Source: Simiduia curdlanivorans
Lineage (GTDB): Bacteria; Pseudomonadota; Gammaproteobacteria; Pseudomonadales; Cellvibrionaceae
DNA: 64,000 bases
Assembly: GCF_030409605.1 (NCBI RefSeq)
Contig: NZ_JAUFQG010000004.1
Location: 1,614,501-1,678,500 of the forward strand
Direction: 5' to 3'
Part shown: positions 18,439 to 25,320 of the stretch, in pieces
Position numbering within the stretch: the stretch's first letter is position 1
How the letters are laid out: every line of letters starts with the position of its first letter
Notes under the pieces: model-generated
Told to the model about the DNA's origin: nothing
The model's database searches: none
What the model saw: only the letters and a program-made list of their open reading frames with translations
Program-made: the position numbers and the translations under genes

Positions 18439-20576
18439 TGTTGACGGCCTGCGTGGATCAGTGAACCTGTCTGCGCCGGGATCGTCACCAAAAAGGTCGC
18501 ACCGGCATCTTCTTCGCTCTCGACAGAAATACTACCGTGATGGCGCTCAACCACAGATTTACAAATTGACAAGCCCACCCCAGAGCCCAAGCCATCGCCT
18601 TCGCCCTTGCGCACAAATAAATCGAATACCCGACTCTGCCATTCAGGCGAAATGCCAATGCCATTGTCTTTTATCTGGCTGATAAATGAGCCTTTGTTAT
18701 CTGTTTGCATAGATACGTCTACTTTAAGCGTCCGAAGCGGTGACCGATACTTAACGGCGTTACTGATGAAATTGGTATAGAGTTGTAGCAGCAGCGTCTT
18801 GTGGGCATTGAAGCATCCCTCAGTGAAGGTTACATTCAAGCTGCCTCCGCAGGCTTCAACGGCTTCCTTGTTAAGTAGCAACACTTGTTCAGCAAGGTCG
18901 GTGATATCGACAGGCTCTAGTTCTAGGGCTTTATAGGCCACTCTAGACACCTCGAGTAAGTCGTTAAGCAGGCGTTCCATTTGCCGAGTGTTGGCCGATA
19001 TACGTTGTACTAAATAGTCTAGTTCACTGTCTTCATTGTTCTCCAGTTTGCTGGAAACCAAATCAGCTAAACCGGAAATGGCCACCAGCGGCGACTTTAG
19101 ATCGTGCGATACTGCGTAAACAAATTGCTCCAAATCCGAAGACTTTCGGCGTAGCAGATTTTCTTGCCGCTTGCGTTCGCTAATATCCACGATCGAGCAA
19201 ACAGTATAGCCAGACTTATTCAGTTGTGCCGGCATGATGGCGATATCAACCGGAAGCTCCACACCATTTTTGGTTTGACAGTACAAGTCACGGCCGGAAC
19301 CCATGGCTCGCTGCTCTGGTTTTTGTAAATATTTAGCTCGGTACTCTGGGTGCTCGGCCCGAAATCTGTGTGGTACTAAATCTTCAATGGATAATCCAAC
19401 TAGCTCTTGTTCTGAATAGCCAAAGAGTTGCAGTGCTTGTTGGTTGTATAGGTCAATCTTGCCGTGTTTATCCACGGTAATCAGCGCGGTGGGCGCAAAG
19501 TCGGCCATTTGTTGAAACTTTTTCGAAAGATGCAACTGGTCAGATAGCTGTTCGGCGTTCTCCAATGCCGATCGGCGATGTGAAAAAAGCGTTAACGCCA
19601 TGATAAACAGCAGCAAGCTATCCACTAAGCCTGCAATCAACACGAGTAGGGCGCTATTATCAGTTTGCTCTAGGTCAAATGCCTCTGTGCTTAACGTGTT
19701 GATTTGCCACGTCCTACCGGCAAAGGTCATATCGCGTTGGTCAAAAAAACTGCCCGGCGTTTGCGTTTCGTCCGGGTCTGAATGAAATAACTCTAAGGTT
19801 TCTACGGCGTCAGCGGTGTCGGTTATACGGTAGATAAGTTGGGTGGCACTGGCGTCGGCGATGTTGGCCAACAACTTTTTCATTCGAAATGGGGCATACA
19901 CAAAACCCTGCAGTTGGGCGCGTTTGGCCATCAAATCTTCAGGTACAAATTTTCCACGATAAACGGGCAGGTACATAAGAAATCCCGCTTGTACATCTTT
20001 ATCAGTTTCCTGCACGAGCACAACATAGCTACTAATGCTCGCCTCACCAGTATCGCGGGCGCGTTCCATTGCTGCGCGACGCACGGGTTCGGATAGCATA
20101 TCGTAGCCAAAGGCGCGTTGATTGCGCCAATCGAAAGGCTCTAAGAAAGTGACAGGCGCGTAGTAGTCGCGTAGGTATGAAGGTTCCAGCGTGAAGTTCT
20201 CAAAGCCCTCTGCACGTATTGCCGCCTCAAAGGCTTCTCTTTCCGAATGGGGAAAATACTGCGCATAACCAATGCCTTGAATACCCGGGTAAAAGCGCTG
20301 TATCTCCAGCGTTTCTACAAACTTTTGCCATTCGCTGCGGTTGAGTGAGTCAGACGCGTAATAAACCCCTACACCGGCACGCAATAAGCCCAAATAGGTG
20401 TCTAGATGGTGCAGTATATCGGCGTTAAGTTTCTCTACTTGCCGCTGGAATCGCTCTTGTCCGGTTTTTTCGGATTGTAAATTGGTAATATGAGCAGCGA
20501 AGAAACTAATAGTTAGTGATATAAGAAGCACCAACCATGGTGGTTTAGCCGTTAATGACGCTGCTAGAGATTTCAA
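18435..20576 (-). CDS. CHASE-PAS sensor histidine kinase
   Basis: 713 residues, inner membrane. TM1 about 12-32; CHASE-type periplasmic sensor about 45-290, including the typical GIGYAQYFP and a R-x-A-x-x-x-A-R-D-T-G stretch; TM2 about 305-330; PAS about 355-470 followed by KRQENLLRRK; HisKA with YAVSHDLKSPLVAI (His about 494); HATPase with NAVKYRSP, GIGISPEWQ and GLGSGVGLSIC. The ligand is unknown; CHASE domains in bacteria sense diverse small molecules. First gene of the three-gene operon. Confidence 0.9.
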   Translation of the reverse strand: MKSLAASLTAKPPWLVLLISLTISFFAAHITNLQSEKTGQERFQRQVEKLNADILHHLDTYLGLLRAGVGVYYASDSLNRSEWQKFVETLEIQRFYPGIQGIGYAQYFPHSEREAFEAAIRAEGFENFTLEPSYLRDYYAPVTFLEPFDWRNQRAFGYDMLSEPVRRAAMERARDTGEASISSYVVLVQETDKDVQAGFLMYLPVYRGKFVPEDLMAKRAQLQGFVYAPFRMKKLLANIADASATQLIYRITDTADAVETLELFHSDPDETQTPGSFFDQRDMTFAGRTWQINTLSTEAFDLEQTDNSALLVLIAGLVDSLLLFIMALTLFSHRRSALENAEQLSDQLHLSKKFQQMADFAPTALITVDKHGKIDLYNQQALQLFGYSEQELVGLSIEDLVPHRFRAEHPEYRAKYLQKPEQRAMGSGRDLYCQTKNGVELPVDIAIMPAQLNKSGYTVCSIVDISERKRQENLLRRKSSDLEQFVYAVSHDLKSPLVAISGLADLVSSKLENNEDSELDYLVQRISANTRQMERLLNDLLEVSRVAYKALELEPVDITDLAEQVLLLNKEAVEACGGSLNVTFTEGCFNAHKTLLLQLYTNFISNAVKYRSPLRTLKVDVSMQTDNKGSFISQIKDNGIGISPEWQSRVFDLFVRKGEGDGLGSGVGLSICKSVVERHHGSISVESEEDAGATFLVTIPAQTGSLIHAGRQQ

Positions 20577-20823
20577 TCCTGGGCACCTAACCGAATCCTT
20601 TGCTTAAATCTAGCTAAAGAAACCTAGGTCTGCAGAGTTTTCGCACTACTTAAGCGCTTTGTCATTTTCTGTTTGTGGGCGCTTGGGCAATATTTACTAG
20701 TAAAATTTCGCTAGCAATGTTGCGTCAGATGCATGAGGTGTAGTGTGTATGCCGATGGAAACAATAGATTTAAATTATATGCAATCTGACGGTGCCGGTA
20801 TAGAAATAGAGCCCGTGATTATC
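20577..20823. other. Intergenic region between kinase operon and beta-lactamase
   Basis: About 250 bp without a credible gene. It holds the kinase operon promoter region and the 3' flank of the beta-lactamase. It was searched by eye for an attC-like palindrome with GTTRRRY/RYYYAAC ends, which would mark the beta-lactamase as a cassette; none was seen. Confidence 0.6.
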
Positions 20824-21576
20824 TTAATCTATCGATGCATCTATATTGACTGGCGGGAGTTTTGTCGCAGCTAACTTGGCGAGTGCTATCGTGTGATCCA
20901 ATATATCTACTTTACCAACTGAGCCATGCCCGGGCACAACTATGTCAATCGTGTACTGCCTGGCTTTAATGTTTTCAACTGAGCTCGCCCACATGTGAAT
21001 GGAGGCGTCCCCTACGTAACCTAAGCTTTTCCATTCATGGCTTCGCACCAAACAGCCGCCAAACAGAACCTTATTTTTTGGCAACCAGACGACAATATTA
21101 TCAGCTGTATGCCCAGCACCCGGGTAATAGAGTTCAATAACCCCCTGTTTCAACGTGAACTCATTGCCCTTGAATGTATGTGTTGGAATAGGCTTGCCCG
21201 CGCTAAAAAGAATCGACTTGGTGAGTTCCGATGTGTAGGTCGGCACTGTGTGGCTATTGAGCAGTTCGATGCCTGCGGTACGGTCTTCGTGCGAGTGGGT
21301 AGAAATACTGGCCGCCAGGGTCAAGCCTTGAGCCGCAATCCAAGCGAGTAGTGACTCAGTATCCGCTTCAGACCAAGGCGTATCGATAATATAGGCGTCA
21401 CCCGCGTCCACCACAATTAATCCATTCGAGCCCACTTGCCCGTAGCCCTCTATTATTTTGTAAGAGGTGTGCATGTATACCCCTGGTGCTATTTCCGTAA
21501 TGTCTAATGCTGCGCCGCTCTGTGCGCAGGTGGAAAATGCGACAAGCAGGAGAGTAAACGTGAGGCTTTTTTTCAT
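20824..21576 (-). CDS. Subclass B1 metallo-beta-lactamase
   Basis: 250 residues from the ATG at 21576, with GGAG seven bases upstream; the frame opens earlier at 21639. Sec signal peptide at about 1-23. All B1 zinc ligands are present in order: STHSHEDRTAG (His-x-His-x-Asp), GAGHTADN (His), FGGCLVRS (Cys, the mark of B1) and VPGHG (His). DTPW and NGLIVVDAGDAYIIDTP blocks also fit. Hydrolyses beta-lactam rings with two zinc ions in the periplasm. The HEDRTAGI region and LVRS after the Cys recall, from memory, the GIM/SIM/DIM branch. It sits just beyond the distal end of an integron array. Expression control unknown. Confidence 0.9.
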   Translation of the reverse strand: MKKSLTFTLLLVAFSTCAQSGAALDITEIAPGVYMHTSYKIIEGYGQVGSNGLIVVDAGDAYIIDTPWSEADTESLLAWIAAQGLTLAASISTHSHEDRTAGIELLNSHTVPTYTSELTKSILFSAGKPIPTHTFKGNEFTLKQGVIELYYPGAGHTADNIVVWLPKNKVLFGGCLVRSHEWKSLGYVGDASIHMWASSVENIKARQYTIDIVVPGHGSVGKVDILDHTIALAKLAATKLPPVNIDASID

Positions 21577-21663
21577 GGGCGCTCCGGTCGTTTGCCATGG
21601 ATTCGGCATATAGTTGATGTATATACAGCTTGTGTGCATGACTCCGAAGGTCGAGAAAATAAT

Positions 21664-22266
21664 CTATACACATCCCTTACACCTTGCAGGGTGATTTTCA
21701 TCACTGCCGGGTTGGTTTGGTCTAGCGATTGCCAGCACCGGGTGGCCACAAGACCAACACGAAAATGCGATATTGCTTCCTAGTGCATCGGCCAGAATGC
21801 CATCGCCGTTTTTATACAAGATAAGAAAATCCGACATTTCCAAGTTTTCTACCTTATTAAGTAGGCGGCCCAGCACGAGATTTTCCTGTACGGCGTCTCG
21901 AGCACTGCAAACTATGATGTCTTCTTGCCAGCCATTGTTCAACAATCTTGTCGAGATCAACAAGGTTCCAGGGCAGGCTTTTCTGCCGATAAAGTCGCCT
22001 TCCTTCACGGAAAACACGTCGTTACTTATTTATGCGTCCGCTACACCCTCGAAAATATAAGCGCACTCTTCTTCGTGATAGTGATTGTGAAACTCTGTAG
22101 ATTCATGACCGAGCTCTACTTCAATGATAGGGAAGCTAAAACTTGTTATACCGGTTAGATTGCCGAGAAATGTATTAACTCGCTTTGCATTGTCGTTGAG
22201 AAAATGCGTTTTTGATAGCCCTTAAAGTGTTTCAATTTCTTCTTTGGTAACGCGGTATTTATCCAT
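21664..22266 (-). pseudogene. Cupin-domain protein with two in-frame TAA stops
   Basis: One continuous frame of 200 sense and stop positions from the ATG at 22266, broken by TAA at 22224-22222 (codon 15) and 22032-22030 (codon 79). The sequence between reads as a cupin: EFHNHYHEEECAYIFEG is motif 1 with the His-x-His and Glu metal ligands, then EGDFIGRKA. The C-terminus has CWSCGHP and CKGC, a possible zinc ribbon. Both breaks are base substitutions, with no frameshift. The start lies 26 bp from the degenerate attC at 22293, so it may be a former cassette gene. A downstream fragment from 22017 could still be translated. Confidence 0.7.
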
Positions 22267-22292
22267 GAATTTCTCCAGCGGTAGAATTCTGT

Positions 22293-22349
22293 ACTTAAGC
22301 TGCACCATGAAGCGTAGCGTTCTGGCTGACCCATCCGTAGGCGCTAAGG
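22293..22349 (-). repeat. Degenerate attC site (site G), distal end of array
   Basis: 57 bp. The plus strand runs from ACTTAAG to GCTAAGG, near the expected RYYYAAC and GTTRRRY ends, with the central AGCGTAGCG seen in the other attC sites of this array. Both core triplets are mutated, so it is probably inactive. It follows the stop of the lipoprotein cassette gene by 16 bp, where an attC should lie. Confidence 0.45.
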
Positions 22350-22365
22350 AAGACTTGTATGGTTT

Positions 22366-22812
22366 CTACGAGATCCATAGAACCTTGCATTCAATATTTT
22401 CTCTATTAGAAAAGTCTTTTACTTTCACTTTACATTGTTTTGAAGATGAAGATAGAGGCCCATTCCAAACCATATATTTAAACGTGTAGAAATTTTGTTG
22501 CGGTTCGAATACGTCCGAAAAACTGACTCTCGTTATCCCATTTCCGCAATCGAGCAGCTTATAGCCATAAATTTTCATAGATAACTTAACTGCATCAAGG
22601 CTAAATGTTGAATCGCCTTTTAAGCAGAACTCCATATCCGTTGGAACCATCTGCTGAAGCGCGTAAATCACTATCAAGTCTTTACTTACCGTATCGTAAC
22701 GATTAACGAAAGTATTCTCCTTCAGGTACCGGAGTTTATCCTCATCGGTCATTGCCGTCTTATTTGACGTGCATGCCGTCAGGAATATAACCATCAGAAA
22801 CAGTTTCTTCAT
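22366..22812 (-). CDS. Small lipoprotein, integron cassette gene
   Basis: 148 residues, not recognised. MKKLFLMVIFLTAC is a short type II signal peptide, so the mature protein is a lipidated envelope protein. Mature sequence is charged, with four cysteines after the lipid Cys (in EFCLKG, LLDCGNG, KQCKV, IECKV) that could form two disulfides. Start 9 bp past attC F; gene followed by the degenerate attC. Base composition is AT-richer than the flanking chromosome, typical of cassettes. Confidence 0.75.
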   Translation of the reverse strand: MKKLFLMVIFLTACTSNKTAMTDEDKLRYLKENTFVNRYDTVSKDLIVIYALQQMVPTDMEFCLKGDSTFSLDAVKLSMKIYGYKLLDCGNGITRVSFSDVFEPQQNFYTFKYMVWNGPLSSSSKQCKVKVKDFSNRENIECKVLWIS

Positions 22813-22820
22813 GGATTGAC

Positions 22821-22923
22821 CATTAACGCCAAGCTAATAGGCGTTTTTGTTGTTGATTGTTTTGTGCTATTTAAGCACAAAACGAGCGACGGCAAAAACG
22901 TCCTACTGAGCGTCTTGTTAGAG
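22821..22923 (-). repeat. attC site F, 103 bp
   Basis: Plus strand ends are CATTAAC (22821) and GTTAGAG (22917). Between them are nested inverted repeats: GGCGTTTTTG with CAAAAACGTC, and inside that TTTTGTGC with GCACAAAA. This is the longest attC here and differs in sequence from the AGCGTAGCGAG-type sites, so the cassette probably came from another source. On the minus strand the recombining core reads GTTAATG. Confidence 0.75.
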
Positions 22924-23051
22924 CTAGCGGCTGCACTGCCCTGCTATCTGCACTTGGGCGTAGCGCCAGCAGGAGTATTTGCGATAGGTATTAAAAGCAC
23001 AATCATATTAAGTTGCATCTATCTTGAAAGACGGCTTCAGTCATATAAGTA

Positions 23052-24272
23052 TTAGGGGCTTTCTCCAATCGTGTTCCAACCACCTATACTAGAACCTTTC
23101 TCCGAATAAATTTCAGCCGCCAACACCTCGAGTAGCTCGTACTCACTATTTGTTTGAATTAAAACCCTAACAGACACCTTATCACTCAACGCGATCTTGA
23201 ACTTTTCAGACGCTGATGCAATTTTATTTTTTAATGATTTATCAAGAATTTGATGCTCAGAATTTTTCTCGTCAACGAACACATATCCTTCCTTGCTTTG
23301 CTTAAGGTTACCTTTCCAGCTAACAATTCGCCCATTAAAATATTCTGGGTAGGACATGTTTAGACCTTCGTCAACCTCATCTAAGTCTTCAATGGTGACT
23401 ATTTTAGGATAACGTATCCACTCAGGAGGCATATAGATGCCATCAACTAGGGCGGCCGCAACAATTGCTTCATCCAACGACATTCCAGGTTGAATCTCTA
23501 CAAAGAACCCGCTATTGGTTCCCAATGCACGGCTTCTTAAGCGCAGCACCAACAAATGCTCTACATTCCCTTGCGCAAAGGACCAAACATATCCTAAGTA
23601 GCCATTTAGTCTATATGATCTTCGATATGCAATGCCGTTATTGGGAACGAATCCTGACCTGTTAATCATTTCTCTCGCGCAGGATTCAAAAGCCGGTATA
23701 TACCAATTCCAGATTTTCGAAGGGTATGGCGCCGCTATCTCTTTGCCTGAGAAATCCCCATTCAAATCTGCCAATAATTTAGTGGGATCATCAATCACAT
23801 TACCGTTTGAATCATAATGACTAACTTCTTTTCGGAGCTTATCTATAGCTTCTGGTGTTAGCTCTTCTTTGCTACTTTCCCACTCGCACCCAATTTTTAT
23901 GTCACCCAGATCCTTATGCCACCAATCGTAGATCAGGGGCATTAAGTCTGTATCACCCTGCGGATCTATAGATTTACATGTAAGCATTCCAGCATTGATG
24001 ATAAAAAAGTGTTCATCCCATCCCTCTCCCCTAAAGTAGGCCCAGACTTTATGGGTGGTGTTTCTTTTCATATAATATAGGCATGCTTCAACTCTCTCCT
24101 TGGACAAGCTCGAAACCTCATAAAAACAGATATTTCCAAATATTTTATTTCGACATTCAAACAAATATTCTTTTTTGAGGCCGAACATCAATTCCTCAAA
24201 AGAAGATTGAAATTCTTTTTCAACTAATAATGCGAATAACTCCTCATCACCTGACATAAACTTTATAATCAT
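23052..24272 (-). CDS. Uncharacterised protein, integron cassette gene
   Basis: 406 residues, not recognised. No signal peptide or membrane segment; mixed alpha/beta composition rich in Trp, Tyr and acidic residues, so probably cytoplasmic. Visible marks: HKVWAYFRGEGWDEHFF (about 75-91), DPQGDTDLMPLIYDWWHKD (about 104-122), and a C-terminal third that reads like a beta-rich module (GYVFVDEKN, KVSVRVLIQTN). ATG at 24272 with TTAGG 9 bp upstream. The gene is unusually long for a cassette. It lies between attC E and attC F; attC E has a mutated core, so this cassette may be fixed. Confidence 0.75.
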   Translation of the reverse strand: MIIKFMSGDEELFALLVEKEFQSSFEELMFGLKKEYLFECRNKIFGNICFYEVSSLSKERVEACLYYMKRNTTHKVWAYFRGEGWDEHFFIINAGMLTCKSIDPQGDTDLMPLIYDWWHKDLGDIKIGCEWESSKEELTPEAIDKLRKEVSHYDSNGNVIDDPTKLLADLNGDFSGKEIAAPYPSKIWNWYIPAFESCAREMINRSGFVPNNGIAYRRSYRLNGYLGYVWSFAQGNVEHLLVLRLRSRALGTNSGFFVEIQPGMSLDEAIVAAALVDGIYMPPEWIRYPKIVTIEDLDEVDEGLNMSYPEYFNGRIVSWKGNLKQSKEGYVFVDEKNSEHQILDKSLKNKIASASEKFKIALSDKVSVRVLIQTNSEYELLEVLAAEIYSEKGSSIGGWNTIGESP

Positions 24273-24322
24273 AAGCTAACCTAATTTTAAATAAGTAATA
24301 ATTTTAGTGATAAACTTGGGGG

Positions 24323-24416
24323 GCCTAGCGCCGCCAGCAACCGCGAGCGAAACGAAGTGTAGCGAGTCGAGGCAACGTGTTTTTTGCGTTGCCGGTGTTG
24401 GCTGGCCTTGTTAGGC
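24323..24416 (-). repeat. attC site E with mutated recombination core
   Basis: 94 bp. Plus strand ends are GCCTAGC (24323) and GTTAGGC (24410). The minus-strand core is therefore GCTAGGC instead of GTTRRRY, a change at the first T next to the cleavage position. Internal GAGCGAAACG and GTAGCGAGTCGAGGCAACG plus GCGTTGCC form the imperfect palindrome. Confidence 0.8.
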
Positions 24417-24784
24417 TATTGATCTTCACCAAGATGCTTCTCAATTTTCTTAACCTGTGGTGGCAGCTCACCATATATTTTTGCTTTTCTAATAGACTCC
24501 AAAGTCTCTTGCTTCCGACCAAGGAAAAAGTTTTTCGTGACATTTTTTAAATGATGCATTCGCCGCTGATCTTGGATTTCTTGGCCTTGGCTTAATTCAA
24601 CTTTTTCCGCAATATAAAAGAATGCCAATGCAACAGGAATCATGACAACTAGTGGCAACAGCGTCTTGAAAATCACTATAATTGGAATACAAATAATTAC
24701 CAAAAACAGGGTAATACCCACATAAGGAATCGTAGCAGCTCCACTACCTGATGGTTGTTTATATCCGTATCTTTTGTACCACAT
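24416..24784 (-). CDS. Small membrane protein, integron cassette gene
   Basis: 122 residues from the ATG at 24784; the longer frame from 24808 starts inside attC D. A soluble head of about 20 residues (MWYKRYGYKQ) is followed by two close hydrophobic helices (about 20-38 and 42-62), then a basic and acidic cytoplasmic tail with Q-rich and KNVTKNFFLGRKQETLESI stretches. The Shine-Dalgarno-like AGG is part of the attC D core. The stop codon touches the attC E core. No family recognised; two tight TMs plus charged tail would fit an inner-membrane effector or sensor but this is speculation. Confidence 0.7.
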   Translation of the reverse strand: MWYKRYGYKQPSGSGAATIPYVGITLFLVIICIPIIVIFKTLLPLVVMIPVALAFFYIAEKVELSQGQEIQDQRRMHHLKNVTKNFFLGRKQETLESIRKAKIYGELPPQVKKIEKHLGEDQ

Positions 24785-24790
24785 CTGATT

Positions 24791-24862
24791 GCCTAACGCC
24801 CGCAACAAACGCGAGCGTAGCGAGTCGAGGGCGACAGCCCGTTTTGGTTGCGTTTGTTAAGG
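24791..24862 (-). repeat. attC site D, 72 bp
   Basis: Plus strand ends are GCCTAAC (24791) and GTTAAGG (24856), both canonical. The arms ACGCCCGCAACAAACGC and GGTTGCGTTTGTTA pair imperfectly, with GCGTAGCGAGTCGAGGGCGACAGCCC in the centre (written in separate parts of at most 14 bases: GCGTAGCGAG, TCGAGGGC, GACAGCCC). Confidence 0.9.
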
Positions 24863-24874
24863 TATGATCTATTA

Positions 24875-25234
24875 CTACTCAATGCTTGTACCTTGATGAA
24901 AAACCATTTTCCAAACATCTCCATATCTCTTCCAAATACTACAGCGTAGGGAATTTTTACCTTTGCAATTACCCGACGCCCTATGGAATGACTTATAAAC
25001 CAACATACAAATATCTTCACTGAGACGGCTAAATTCAAAGTCTTGAGCTTTAGCTTCCCATCCGTTTTCTTTAGGTAGCCTCTCTAAGACATCTTGTAGA
25101 TCTACGATTTCACCTGTCGAGGCTATCTCCCTAAATTCGGGTGCAAGCCGACTTCTAAGCTCGGAAATAGAGCTGCGTATGTCACTTTGGAAAAGTGATT
25201 TTTCTAGCTCTATTATCTGTGACTCGATTCCCAT
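24875..25234 (-). CDS. DUF4440 / NTF2-like protein, integron cassette gene
   Basis: 119 residues. It opens with an amphipathic helix (IIELEKSLFQSDIRSSI) and closes with SIWKRYGDVWKMVFHQGT, the last two strands of DUF4440-type NTF2-like folds, which form a small cone-shaped pocket. Cytoplasmic. Proteins of this family recur in integron cassettes; substrate and role are unknown. Start ATG 25234 is placed so that AAGG of the attC C core serves as ribosome binding site. Confidence 0.8.
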   Translation of the reverse strand: MGIESQIIELEKSLFQSDIRSSISELRSRLAPEFREIASTGEIVDLQDVLERLPKENGWEAKAQDFEFSRLSEDICMLVYKSFHRASGNCKGKNSLRCSIWKRYGDVWKMVFHQGTSIE

Positions 25235-25239
25235 GGAGA

Positions 25240-25320
25240 CCTTAACGCCGCCATAAGAGGCGCGCGATTAGCGCGTCCAGTGGAGCGACAGCGGAACGGT
25301 TTTTGATGGCTTTGTTAGGA
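25240..25320 (-). repeat. attC site C, 81 bp
   Basis: Plus strand ends are CCTTAAC (25240) and GTTAGGA (25314). Inner arms GCCGCCAT and GATGGC pair; the centre carries GCGCGCGATTAGCGCG. It is the attC of the TIR cassette, and the TIR gene's TAA stop lies within its GTTAGGA end. Confidence 0.88.

Noticed and set aside
20824..21576. Metallo-beta-lactamase as a true integron cassette
   Set aside because: No attC-like palindrome with core ends lies after its stop (20577-20823) or between it and the cupin pseudogene; it is beside the array, not shown to be in it.
21773..22158. Plus-strand frames over the cupin pseudogene
   Set aside because: The minus-strand frame has the cupin motif over the same bases; the plus frames have no recognisable content.
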